From contig JAULSR010000005.1 in the NCBI GenBank assembly GCA_030512295.1, forward strand, positions 1,736,001 to 1,800,000: DNA of 64,000 nucleotides, read 5' to 3'. Position numbers and translations under genes: made by a program. This document shows positions 1 through 12,035 of this stretch, one piece after another; the first letter of the stretch is position 1; each line of letters opens with the position of its first letter. This DNA is from Bombardia bombarda (taxonomy: Eukaryota; Ascomycota; Sordariomycetes; Sordariales; Lasiosphaeriaceae). Under the pieces are notes generated by a model. It was not told the origin of the DNA and ran no database searches. It saw nothing but the letters and a program-made list of their open reading frames with translations.

Positions 1-1579
1 GAGGTGGGCTCCGTTTCCCGGGGTTCCTGTTCTTGGTACGCTGCGTATTGCACCATGTATCCTACCTAATTACGTCACGCGTCAGTGCAACCCGTCTGTA
101 CGCCTCGAGCAGAAAATTCCCCAAAGATCTATCCCTATCCCGTAGCAATTGGCCCAAGCCAGTATACAACCTACCTTACCTACGATGCAGAGAAACCTGG
201 AAGCTACTATTCTAAGCTGCCGAGATGCATCTGGAGGAGCATCTGGACTCGCAACAACACGAGTTCGCGCTCTTTTCTCGTCCCTAGTCTGAATTAGTCC
301 ACTTTGCCCCAGCTTAATGCCCCTGACAACACCCTGTCGCTGGGCAACAAGGGTCGGCGGCGCTTGAAAATAGAACCCATGCGTAGACTAGAGACGGAGT
401 GTCGAGATACTTGAGAATCAAATTGACGATACTAATTCATTCCCCGCCTATCAGAATTTGCTGTATTGCACAGCTAATTACGATAAATAATATTATTTCC
501 TCTAACGCTCAATGGCTGACCATTGAACTGGTACGATCCATCAGCGGGGAACAGAAAGGTGGTGCCATTTGCCCGCTTCATGCACCAAACTCGATCAAGC
601 TAAGTTCATGATCACAGAGATGGTCTAAGCTTTCAGCGCACACGTGCTGTGTCGTGGAACTCCTATAGGTACCTAGGTACCTTACCTCTTCGAGCCTTAG
701 TAACCGCCCACCGAGATGGAAATGATCTGGCCGACAGAGGAGCCCTCGAAATAGGTCTTCGTATTGAAAGAAATACCGTGCTTACACGGTAGCATCCGCT
801 TCGAATCTCAGGGCAGCAGTCACTCATTCGCCCCCTGGCCACGCGCTTTTTTGATGTGGTGAAATCTGAAGACACAATCTTTTGCCAAACCGTCCGGTGC
901 CCCGACCCCGAATCGAATTAACCCGCTGAGTGTGTCGGCCTGCCGCATCGCCTAATCTCTCCTGGAAGAAGGAGCTGGAACGGACAGCATCAGCCGCTCG
1001 TCCAACAGCGTCGGCGCCTTTTTGGTATCGCTGTTGCCCTTGAAACGACCGCTAAATCCATCAATCAGCCTTGCACACCACCGCCAACAACACCACCGCA
1101 TCAAAGTAAACCTAACTCGCTCCCTGCACTAAAATCCAAGTGCCTACGTCTAGGTTTCAATTTTTCTCCCATCTACCTCGTATGTGTTCGTAGGTGCAGC
1201 GAGCTGGCCAGTGAATACGAAGACGGTCCTCGCTAGACACGACGTACATGTCGTGAATTCGTCGCCGCCAATTGAACAAGATTTGAGCCAGACAACCAAC
1301 TCTACACGCTCGTTTTGTCAACTTTACTTCAGCGGCATAGGCGCTACCAGAAGCGACTTTGACACTTCACCTGAACTAAAGCGGGCAATCGAATCGGGCC
1401 CTGTTAGTGGGAGCGACTGCCGTCGTTTTTCTTGGCTCCCGCCGCCTCGCAAGAGCGCATCATTGGACAACCCAAAAAGTTGGCGCCCACCCAAGGGGGC
1501 CCTCCGTCTCCTGAGGAACCCCTCGCCCAGCAGGGTATCCAAAATCCAAGCCTAGCCTGTCGGATTTCATAACAAAGCC
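1..1579. other. gene-free upstream region of the chitin synthase gene
   Basis: No open frame here has recognisable protein character; the frames present are short and often lack ATG starts. The segment contains a perfect 16-base palindrome at 667-682 and C/A-rich stretches (about 1070-1100) of the kind common in fungal promoters. It most likely holds the promoter and the first leader exon of the downstream chitin synthase gene. I see no RNA gene. Confidence 0.5.
667..682. repeat. perfect palindrome of AGGTACCT units
   Basis: AGGTACCTAGGTACCT reads the same on both strands and is flanked by more ACCT/AGGT sequence. Related CCTACCT/CCTAGGT runs recur at 8811-8829 and around 33175-33350. It may be a regulator site or simply low-complexity sequence; no function can be assigned from sequence. 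Confidence 0.6.
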
Positions 1580-1844
1580 GTAAGTCGCTTTTCCACCAAC
1601 ACCCTGTCAGACGCTACCTTATTTACCATACGGGTTTGCAAATAAACCCGTTGTCTGCATCTCCAAATCACGAGCCGCCTTGATTTTGCCGTTGCCCATC
1701 TGCCTCCCAAAATCGCTTTATTCTTCTTGTTGCGGCCTCGCGGCCAAAAGCTGGACCTCGTGTCATTGTTTTGCACAGATATAGTGAATCTCCTGCATGA
1801 ACCCTCGAGTTTCCGCGGTTACTAACGTTTGTGTCTGCTCCCAG
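1580..1844 (+). other. probable intron in the 5' leader of the chitin synthase gene
   Basis: The 3' end is a textbook fungal intron end: branch-point ACTAAC at 1821-1826, then a pyrimidine/GT-rich stretch and CCCAG ending at 1844, only four bases before the ATG at 1849. The best upstream donor is GTAAGT at 1580-1585; GTATGT at 1180 is an alternative that would give a longer intron. The acceptor side is convincing, the donor choice is inferred. Confidence 0.6.
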
Positions 1845-1848
1845 CACC

Positions 1849-4800
1849 ATGTCCCTACCTCAGAGGCCAGGCGCCAACCCTTCGTACGAGGAGCAACATG
1901 GCTACCGACACAAGTCCTCACGACGACAACGCCCTGCCGACGTCGAAGCCCGCGGGTACATCCCAGTTGATGTACCATCTCAGTCACACCATCAGCGTGC
2001 GCCATCAGTCTCCTCTTTTGCAGAGACCCTACCGTCTCCTAATCCGAACATAGAGAGAGCCCCTTTGTCGCCGACGCCCTACGATGCCACTCCATCCGAA
2101 GCGACTCTTCAGCGGAAGAGGAGCCTCATCAGGCCCGAGAGAAACAGGATCGGCAAGGACCACCCCAACTATCATTACAGGAAACACGCTGCCAACATGA
2201 ACACACTACCGTCTTCAACTGGAAACGACCCGATTTTGGAAGATCTGGAAGGGACGACAGAGATGTCGGGCCCCGGCTCGAGAGACGAGGAGACGCTTCC
2301 GGTAGAATTCCCGCCGAGGAGGAAGCGCCACTCGAGACACCAAGACTCCGAAGCAGAGAAGTCGGATCGACGAAAGCGAAGAGCCTCCAACCGCAGCAAG
2401 CATGGTGGAAAGATCACCAAGGAGTCGTCATCGTCAAAAAGGCAACCAAAGCCAAAAATCGTCGAGCACATGCGACCTCCGAGCTTCTGGAATATTTACT
2501 GCGCGATAATAACCTTTTGGGCCCCCGGTTTTACGCTCAAGTGCTTTGGTATGTCGACCAGGGCTCAGCAGAGAGCATGGAGGGAAAAGATGGGCTTGAT
2601 CAGCATCATTTTGCTCATCATGGGCTTCGTTGGCTTCATCACCTTCGGTTTCAACCAGGTAGTCTGTGGCACTCCTCCGGCACGGCTACGAGTCAATGAA
2701 GTTGGTGGTGGCTACATGATCTTTCACGGATCAGCTTATGATCTCTCGACCTCTCACCACCCCCCGGCCGCAGGCATTCCGCTTCGTCTGGACGGTACCG
2801 GCGCTAACGTCCTCTACGATCTTCCGGAGAAGCACGGCGGAGAAGATGGGAGCTTCTTGTTCCAGAATGTCAATGGAAAGTGCAAGGGCTTGGTTACGCT
2901 CAAAGAGGGCTCGGATGTGCCGACGGATTCTAACGGTAATCTGGCCTGGTATTTCCCTTGCAACACTTTTAAACAGGACGGGTCCTCTAGCCCGAATACG
3001 TCGATTCCATTTTACCTGGGCTACGCTTGCCACACCACCTTGGCATCCAGGGATACGTTCTATTTGGGCCTGAGCGGTGCGGCTGACGTCTACTTCAGCT
3101 GGGACGACATCAAGAACAATTCCCGTAACCTTGTGGTGTATTCTGGCAATGTTCTCGACCTGGACCTCCTAAATTGGTTTAACGACACCCAGGTTTTATA
3201 CCCTGACCGTTTCAGGGAGCTGCGTGATAAGACCACTGCGGCAAACGAGGCCATTCGTGGACGTGATATCACTCGAGCCTTCCAGTCTTCAAAGGATAAA
3301 CAAATTGCTGAGTGCTTGGAAGAGATCATCAAAGTTGGAACAGTCGACACGGACACGGTTGGGTGCATTGCGTCCAAAGTCGTTCTCTATGTTTCCCTTG
3401 TCTTGATTCTGGCCGTTGTCGGTGCTAGATTCTTGTTGGCTCTAATTTTCCAGTGGTTTATAAGTAAGACCTATGCTGCTGCAAAAACTTCGCAGACGTC
3501 AGACCCGCGGAAGCGCAACCGCCAAATCGAGGACTGGACCGATGATATTTACCGAGCACCGCCGCGTATGCCAGGAGACATTGGAAGCAGCGTCAATGGC
3601 TCCTCTGAACGCCAGAGCAAGCGCAGCAGCACTTTCTTGCCTACAACCTCGCGGTTTTCGGCTATCTACGGCGCCGAGAGGCCCAACCGAAAGTCTGGAA
3701 TCCCCACGACCATGGCAAGCCAAACCGCAGCTGGCCAACTTGCACTTCCTGGCGCTATGTATCGCCAGGGCAACGATAGCCGGACGAGCTTCCTCAAGTC
3801 TGACCCATACGCAACAAGCGTAAGCCCTACGGAGGGCCCGGGTCCTGCGGGCTTCATTCACGAGGCCGTGGTCCCTCAGCCACCATCGGATTGGATGCCA
3901 TTCGGTTTCCCCTTGGCCCACGCGATCTGCTTGGTTACAGCTTACTCTGAAGGCGAGCTCGGTATCCGTACGACACTCGACTCGATTGCCATGACAGACT
4001 ATCCCAACAGCCACAAGGTTATCCTCGTTATTTGCGATGGCATAATCAAGGGCCATGGAGAGACTCTCGCAACTCCTGATATTGTCCTAGGTATGGTCAA
4101 GGACCACACGATTGCTCCCGAGGACGTACCGGCCTTTTCCTACGTGGCTGTTGCCAGTGGTTCCAAGAGGCACAACATGGCAAAGGTCTATTCTGGGTTT
4201 TATGACTATGGCGCTCAATCCGTCATCCCGGCCGAGAAGCAGCAGCGAGTCCCCATGATGGTCGTTGTGAAGTGCGGTACCCCTGATGAGATAGTCAAGT
4301 CGAAACCCGGTAACCGCGGCAAACGTGACAGTCAGATTATCTTGATGTCGTTCCTCCAAAAGGTCATGTTCGATGAGCGGATGACGGAGCTGGAGTACGA
4401 GATGTTCAACGGCCTGTGGAAGGTCACGGGTATTTCTCCTGACTTTTACGAGGTTGTTCTCATGGTGGACGCCGATACCAAGGTCTTCCCCGACAGTCTC
4501 ACGCACATGATCTCGGCCATGGTCAAGGACCCGGACATCATGGGTCTGTGTGGCGAGACCAAGATCGCAAACAAGAGAGCAAGCTGGGTGTCGGCTATCC
4601 AGGTCTTTGAGTACTTCATCTCGCATCACCTCTCCAAGTCGTTCGAGTCGGTCTTTGGTGGCGTTACCTGCTTGCCCGGCTGTTTCTGCATGTACCGCAT
4701 CAAGGCGCCCAAGGGTGCGCAGAACTATTGGGTCCCCATTCTGGCTAACCCAGATGTTGTCGAGCACTACTCTGAGAACGTTGTCGACACGCTGCACAAG

Positions 4801-5598
4801 AAGAATCTTTTGCTGCTGGGTGAGGATAGATATCTGAGTACTCTGATGCTGCGCACTTTCCCCAAGCGCAAGCAGGTGTTTGTGCCGCAAGCTGTCTGCA
4901 AGACGACTGTCCCCGAGACGTTTATGGTGCTGCTTTCTCAGCGACGTCGGTGGATTAATTCGACGATCCATAATCTGATGGAGCTGGTTTTGGTGAGGGA
5001 TCTGTGCGGGACGTTTTGCTTTAGCATGCAGTTTATTGTGGGCATTGAGCTCATTGGTACGCTTGTCTTGCCTGCGGCGATTGCGTTTACGTTTTATGTT
5101 GGTAAGTTTGTGTGGAATAACCTCTTGTGTTGAATTGTGTCCCGATTGCTAATCTTTCTTATAGTCATCATCTCGATTGTCCACTCGCCACCTCAAATCA
5201 TCCCCCTGGTTCTACTTGGTCTGATTCTCGGATTACCCGCCATCTTGATTATCGTGACGGCTCACAGCTGGTCATATGTGGTGTGGATGTTTATCTATCT
5301 GCTCTCGCTTCCGGTCTGGAACTTTATCCTGCCTACGTATGCCTTCTGGAAGTTTGACGACTTCTCGTGGGGTGATACGAGAAAGACGGCGGGAGAAAAG
5401 ACGAAGAAGGCGGGCATCGAGTACGAGGGCGAGTTTGACAGCAGCAAGATCACGATGAAGCGGTGGGCCGAGTTTGAGCGGGATCGCAGAGTCAGGACCA
5501 ACTATTGGGGCGCCAAGGACAATGTTGGCGGCGGTAGTCAGGGCTGGAATCAGCAGTCGCAGGGACATGGGTACGAGGAGTACTATTCGGATATTTAA
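1849..5598 (+). CDS. class IV chitin synthase (Chs3-like)
   Basis: Processive family 2 glycosyltransferase of the plasma membrane that polymerises UDP-N-acetylglucosamine into chitin. Exons 1849-5101 and 5165-5598 (GTAAGT donor, TATAG acceptor) give 1,228 residues, the usual size for class IV. The first about 210 residues are polar, basic and disordered. A membrane segment lies near residues 250-270, followed by a lumenal segment like the cytochrome-b5-like region of this class, and a second membrane segment near 515-540. The catalytic part carries DAD (874-876), ED (992-993) and the hallmark QRRRW (1031-1035). Several membrane spans follow, and then the conserved FDDFSWGDTRK before a polar tail. 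There is no myosin motor, which excludes classes V and VII. ATG 1849 is preferred because an intron acceptor ends four bases upstream; frames extending upstream would start at a GTG inside that intron. The intron falls between C-terminal membrane spans. Confidence 0.96.
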
Positions 5599-7620
5599 GT
5601 CTGAGAAACTAAAGGGTGGTTTGAGTTGCATGAGCGCAGGCCAGTTGATGGCGAGTGAGGGGAGGGTTGTTGTGTAGGAAAATCATGACTGGATAGTGCT
5701 CTCTGGTATGTTGCAGCTGAGACCTCGGCTGTCGTCTTTCTTCTCTTTCCTTTACCGTTTGTGTTGCCGAGCATACAAGAATTGCCGGCGGGTTGTGATT
5801 CTCTCTCGGTTCCGGGCTGGCTTTTCTACTGTTCCCTGTTTCTCAAAGTTAAAAGGGATGTAAGGGCATTTTCGAGCGGCGCATCTTGGGTTTCTCGCTC
5901 GTTGGTTCAGCGACGAGGCGGCCGGTCAGTTCGTCTTTGTAAATAGATAGAGGTAGCAAGCAGGATGGATGGATAGTGTGGTATTTACGTAACCGCAGTA
6001 ATATTATCAACATGTTTATAATAATTGGTATCTTCATGGATGGTATAAGTTGTTCCGACAAGGGCGACTGCTTCTCTCCTTGGAACCTCCTGCTCCCGTT
6101 TCTCTCAAATTCTTTTCTCCCCTTTCCCACTTCTTCTCTTTCCCTCCCCCAGGGCCGCAGAAAGGCTTTCTTCTCGACACGACGGAGGCGAATAGTGGTG
6201 CAGAGAAGGAGATCGGCGTCGACATCCGATCCCACATAAGCAGTCTTTTTTTCCCACCATCTTCTGCCAATGATCGGCCTGGAAGTGAGACTTCGTCGGG
6301 ACTGGAAGCGCCATCAGTCCAGCCCCATCTATCTTGCGAGACCAACAATACCCTTCCTCCTCTCCTGTCAGTTATCATGAACAACAATTGCTGGAATCCC
6401 ACGTAAGTCCGCCGGTCGGGATCCGCATGTGCATAAAAAACGTTGCCAACTCGCCCTTCATTGATGGATGGCATGCATATTTTCCTGACATCAGAGTCGG
6501 CACTTGCGAGGTATCAGTTACCAGCCACCAACTGACCACTCTCCTCTTTCGCTTTCTTTACGTCGTCTCGTTCCCTCCCCCTTTTCTTGGGTACTGTCGC
6601 CTGATCGGATACTCTTGCTTGGAAGTCATATAGAGATGCTGGCGTCGGGCACAGAAACAAATGGTGTGAAGTGTTCAAGCGTGTTAATCTACGAATAATA
6701 CACAGTGGTAGCACTCGGTTTTCTTGGCTCATCGGAAAGCAGCCACGACACACACAAACCTGCGTGAATAATAACGCAAGTAGCCGAAAGAGGGGCGGCT
6801 TTTTCATGTCATGGTACCCACGCGAGCCAAGGTAGGTAGGCGGGCAGCTGCATAGGCTTTTGCTCTACAGTTATCTTGCCTGAATTACATACATACCAGC
6901 GTCTGCGCAGGCTGCTTGTTCTTTTTTCTTCTTTTGTTTTCCTGTGTGTGTCTCTTACGTGTGTCCTGCAGCGCGCTGATGGCATCCATCCATCCATCCA
7001 TCCCCCCCCATACTTGCTGCTCTTCAAGGGGTCTGGAAGTAAGAGAGGATACAGCGGTCAAGTCGGCGACTTTTGCCCACTTACTGGTTTGACTTACACA
7101 GAGAGATTGTAGATGGGTGGAAGGCAAACCGGTGAACCTCAGCCGCCGCCATGCTGCTCCTGGGCACTTTTGCACTTTTCCCGAGCAGCGCAATGTGATC
7201 TGTCACACGGCATGAGAGAGAGAGAGAGAGTCGCACACTGTGGGCGAAAGATGCCGGGGGTAGTGGCCATCTGATGATTAAGCAGGTAGCCGTATCCGAT
7301 GGGCATTGTTACGCAGGAGAGTGTCAGGGGACTTTGTGTGCTGTGCTGTCCCATGAACGGGGGGAGATAGCCGAGTTTTCGTACGAGGTTCAAAATCATA
7401 TTTCCTTGTCAAATAATCAGTACTGTGTACAATACATGCGGACAGCACGGATGTGGGCAAACTGTTTATAATTAGTGACAAGTGTGACCGTGTTACAGAA
7501 ATTCGGCAGAAGGAGAAGAGGGAGATGCATGTCACAGCGCAAAAGGCGGCTGGATAGAAAGACCGAACACAATGCTTTGTTTGCATTCAGTCTGCTTACA
7601 GGTTTTGGGGGTTGGGGGCT

Positions 7621-7645
7621 GGCTTGGCTTGGCTTGGCTTGGCTT
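7621..7645. repeat. (GGCTT)5 tandem repeat
   Basis: Five perfect copies of the pentamer GGCTT, just downstream of a T/G-rich run. Intergenic microsatellite. Confidence 0.85.
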
Positions 7646-7733
7646 TGGTTAGTGGGAAGGGGCGGGTGGGAGGAGGAGGGTTCGTTCTGGTTTTGGAAGG
7701 TTTCCCCACCACAGTGCTTCCCCCTAAGCAGAC

Positions 7734-7766
7734 CCCCATTTCCCCATTCCCCATTCCCCATTCCCC
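7734..7766. repeat. CCCCATT heptamer tandem repeat
   Basis: About four and a half copies of the 7-mer CCCCATT with one extra T after the first copy. Intergenic. Confidence 0.85.
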
Positions 7767-9011
7767 GCATCGACCCGCTCAGACCGGAGCATCTTGGCCA
7801 ACCAGAACGACATGATTGACAGTGGCTGCATCGACTGGCTCTTGACCTAGCAGCAGGACTGGCCGAATGGGGACGAGGCAGCAGACTGGCAGAGACCACA
7901 GGTGAAATGAAACAAGCGAAACGTTTGGAAAGATCATGACAGTATCTAAGATACCTACGGGTGGCATCACTCCCCGCCTTTGGGGAGAAGGTTAGGTAGG
8001 TATCCGTCGGTAGTACGGACGTAATAGATTGGGGCTTTCTTCAGCCCCATCCGTCTCTTGCCTTCCCTTCCATTGTGACAGGCAGATACGGAGCTGTTGC
8101 AAAAGCACGAGGGAGGTAAGCACGAGGGAGGTGGGCACGGCATCACACCCTCTTCGTCTCCTTCTTTCCCAGCACCAGTTCCGGGGAACACTTTCCCGAG
8201 CGCCCGCGTAACACGGGATGGGCGTGTACTCGCATTCAGCTCGTGATGCTCGGGTCGTGTAGAACCTAGAACCACACGCCAGCTGCCTGTTGTAGTATTA
8301 CCGGCAGGGCCTTACCACCCTCCAGGGCTTACAAGCGGAGATGTGATGAGAAAAAGGTCAACACTATCCGTTGACCGTTTCCAGTGTGTGTGTGTGTCTG
8401 TCAACTTTATTACCGTGCCTTGAATGTCAGCTGTGGCTACGTGCAGAGATGGATCGACCGCGGATCAGAGTTAAGCTCTGGAAAGGAAACTTACGGGGTG
8501 GGTACTTTTGGAAGGCACGCCCCACCCTCATCTTTGGCCTCCCAACGCAGCCAGCCTGCCTCGAGCCTGTGTACCTTTATGGACTCGTTTGATTCATGGG
8601 TGGGCACCCACCACCCACCACCCGCCAGCCACGCCGCATCGGCCGCTGAGAAGGAGCCAAGGAGGGCACCCGCACACCCCAAGTTCCGTTCTTCACGCCC
8701 TCCTGGAACACCCACCTTCCATCGCAGTCGTCAACCCACCTAACGCAAACTTATTACCCACACAATCCATTCTCCCGCACCGCAACGCACTGCACCGAAC
8801 GGCGGGCAACCTACCTACCTACCTAGGTTCATTCGGTTCCATCTGCTCTTGATAATAGGTACATGACGGAATAACATCTCCTGCGCCTATCCGTTGTGCA
8901 GCTGGAGTGAGAGATCGAGAGAGGTTAGCAATCCCGGGTATGTATGTTCCTTGCCTTAAGGATACCGACCCAGCACTCCCTTAGGTTAGTGGACGCACCC
9001 TGGCCATCCCC

Positions 9012-9064
9012 CGCCACGCCCACGCCCACGCCCACGCCTACGCCTACGCCTACGCCTACGCCCA
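9012..9064. repeat. CCCACG/CCTACG hexamer array
   Basis: A hexamer array of CGCCCA copies followed by CGCCTA copies, a single-base variant block typical of slippage followed by point mutation. It lies about 430 bases before the start of the WD40-like gene, in its probable promoter. Confidence 0.85.
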
Positions 9065-9495
9065 CTCACACCCACACCCATCCCGTGGCAGCTCCGGAAA
9101 TCGCGACATTTTCCCACTCCCCCCTCTACTGGACTTATTCCATCTTCTACGGTTGAGTCACTTACTGACTGAAGAGAAGTAAGGTACCTATAGTTGGGCC
9201 TGCCTATCTACCCAGCCAGGTGGACTTCAAGTTGCCGTTGTCTTTGTTGGAACTTGGGGGTCGTCTCCAAGAAGAAGCAACGATCAAAGTCAGACATCTC
9301 ACATCGCCAAAATGAGCTCGGATCAATGAGAGGACGGAGTGCTAATTTCTAACAACTTAGAGGCTTGCAAAAGAAGCAAAGTTTAAGGCACCCAAATGTG
9401 CCCAATGCGCCCCGTCTCAAACCTTTTCTGTTCCATTATCACCTGTTCGCATATTTTCCAGATACTCAGTCTGTCTTCTTGAACTCTTGTTCACC

Positions 9496-9739
9496 ATGCT
9501 CTCCTCAGAACCGCCGGCCTCTCTTTCAGCTCGCCGGCCCCACAGACCCAACAACGTGAAGCAAGACAAGGCGCTCGCTTCCTTCGCTACTCACCCGACC
9601 TCGGGCTCGGGCTCGGCTTCGGCCTCTAAAGCCCCCGGCTCTGCTGCGCTCGTCTCCACTGGTCAGGCCGATGACGCCTCTATAGACTATGCCAGTGATG
9701 CCGACATCGACTTGGACGTGGCCGACGACGAGATAGCCA

Positions 9740-9807
<68 letters not shown>

Positions 9808-12035
9808 GATGATTACGATGATAATGAGCTAGATGACCGAGACTCCTTTGAGAACGGTTCTGAGGATGATAACGACGACTCAAGCAGTGACTACCAGCAT
9901 CACAACCAGGATCACGACCAACATCATCACGACCAGCATCACCCCGATCACCACCACACCCTACCTCAGCCTATTCCGGACCTACCGCTCTTGTCGCCTC
10001 AATACCACCAATCCGTCCTTTTCTCTAGTCCCGACGGCTACACCTCGGATGACCTCGACATGTCTGACGATGCCGGTGCTCCCCTGGTGAACTACCTGGA
10101 CATCGCCAACTTGCTCACCTACGATATGGACGTGGACATGGACGTCAGCGTAAACGCCATAACCCATTTCGACCCCACCTTCACCTCGACTCATGACGTT
10201 CAAAATGGTAACGACTATGATGATGAATCTGAAAGCGACGAGAGCACCAATCAAAACCTTGCTTATCCTTCTCATGCCTATTTCCCCGAGCACCTTTTCT
10301 TTGCTACCGTCGCCCCAGCTTTTGCCGACATGGGCTCAGCCGAGCCGACGCACCCGGTAATTCTCAACCCGTCCGATGTGTCGTTGCAGCTGGAGCATCT
10401 TATCGCCGAGCCGAGCGACGCGGCCATGGCCGTCTTTATCGAGGGCACTCATCCGGCTCCCATAAGCAACCCAAATCCACTCACTCTTGGCCCGTCCAAC
10501 TACGGCCTAGGCGATTTCTTGCGGCAATGGGCTCGCCAGAGCAATCTGCAAAACACGTCTCGGGAAAGGGGTCGAAACCCGTGGCTAAGCAAGATCAATG
10601 AGCTGGCCGCTAGTGGACTGACGCATGTTCAATATGCAGACCTGGATGGGGATCGCTGTGACATGCAGGGCATTAACTGGAGGGACTTGGGCGTTACCGG
10701 GAAGGAGGCACGGGAACGCCGACTGCTCACTTATAGAAATTATGTCAACATGCTGGGCTCGGATAGGTTGACGGTGAGGACCGACCCTCTTCCTTGATCG
10801 TACAGGATGCAATGCTGATCAGGTCATAGCCACATATCCCGGATGTTGTCATACCTTGCACCGAAAGCTACTTTAGGTTCCGTCGTATGGATATCAAACG
10901 CAATATCAGCTTGTCGCACTTCCAATTGCGTAATATTCTCGCATGCACGTCACGGACTCGGGCCTTCTACCCGAGCAACGGCGTGGTCCAACAGTTTGAT
11001 CCCGTCTCGGGTGAGACACAACCTTTCATAACTCTCAACGGGATGGTCGGGTCACAGGTCTCTACCATGGCTGCTGGGCACGGCGTCTTGGTAGCTGGCA
11101 ACTTCAACGGCGAATATCACCTTCGTCACATAGATTCTGCGGAGTCCGCCGAAACAGCTTGCCACGAGGGCGTCATTACCAACAGCTTCAGCGGCATCAC
11201 CAACCATGCACAGATCTACCAATCCCGAGGAAACGCCACACCGCTGGCCGCATTCGCATCCAACGACGCCATCTTCCGCGTCCTGGACATCGCCACCGAG
11301 ACGTGGCTTTGTAATGAGAGGTACGACTTTCCCCTAAACTGCACCGCCGTTTCGCCAGACCGCCGCCTTCGTGTCGTGGTCGGCGACAGTCCCAATGTGC
11401 TTATCACGGCCGCCGAATCGACTCTGCCTGGCGAGAAGCCACAGATCTTCCACGAGCTTGACGGCCACCGCGATTTGGGCTTCTCATGCGACTGGGCGGA
11501 TGACGGCTGGACAGTCGCTACTGGATTCCAGGATAAGGGCATCAAGATCTGGGATGCCCGACGCTGGAACAACGCAAACAAGGAGCCAACGCCCATGTGC
11601 ACCATACGTGCCGAGATGGCCGGGGTCCGCAGTCTGCGCTTCTCGCCCGTCGGCAGTGGCAAGCGGGTTCTGGTTGCGGCTGAGGAGGCTGACTTTGTCA
11701 ATATCATTGACGCGCAGAGCTTCGAGTCTAAGCAGACGATTGACATCTTTGGTGAGATTGGTGGCATATCGTTTGCAGAAGATGGCCAGGACCTGATGAT
11801 TCTATGTTGCGATCGCACTCGTGGGGGTCTCATCCAGCTGGAGAGGTGCGGGCTCGGAGAAGAGCTGACTTATGATACGAGCGAGGGCCGGCTGTCGCTG
11901 TCGGACGATAGGTGGCGAGGGGGGGCTGATTATGATTGGAAGGAGTCGCAGTTTACTGAGGGGACGCGCGTGAGGGAGAGTGTTACAAGGAGGCGGCGGA
12001 AGGGCGCAGATCTTGATTTTATGGAGCCTTTTTGA
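9496..12035 (+). CDS. WD40-like DUF2415 family protein with poly-Asp and His-rich tracts
   Basis: Exons 9496-10773 and 10830-12035 (donor GTGAGG, branch CTGAT, acceptor TCATAG; phase 0) give 827 residues. The N-terminal half is acidic and low complexity, with 19 Asp residues at 85-103 and a His/Asp-rich stretch at about 133-155. After a conserved linker (LGVTGKEARERRLLTYRNYV), exon 2 resumes with HIPDVVIPCTESYFRFRRMD and continues as beta-propeller sequence, including a clear WD repeat ending in IKIWDAR. Its later part (VLVAAEEADFVNIIDAQSF) matches the pattern I associate with the fungal DUF2415 family; that assignment is from memory. Molecular function is unknown and a scaffold role is only inferred. 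Start chosen at ATG 9496 (CACC before ATG); the frame upstream has only a TTG. Confidence 0.88.
9748..9804 (+). repeat. (GAC)19 trinucleotide tract coding poly-Asp
   Basis: Nineteen uninterrupted GAC codons inside the WD40-like gene, flanked by GGC and GAG. A pure codon run rather than mixed GAC/GAT implies recent slippage-driven expansion, so length variation between strains is likely. Confidence 0.95.

Larger units (their letters stand above)
5599..9495. other. long gene-free region with simple repeats
   Basis: About 3.9 kb between the chitin synthase stop and the next start. Short frames on both strands show no domain, no coherent exon chain and no codon pattern like the neighbours. The region is rich in low-complexity DNA: CATC repeats near 6983-7003, a GA run near 7215, GGCTT and CCCCATT repeats, and CCCACG/CCTACG hexamers near 9012. 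The last several hundred bases are C-rich and probably include the promoter of the WD40-like gene. Confidence 0.5.

Noticed and set aside
4087..4971. 294-codon minus-strand frame inside the chitin synthase gene
   Set aside because: Antisense shadow of the conserved catalytic exon.
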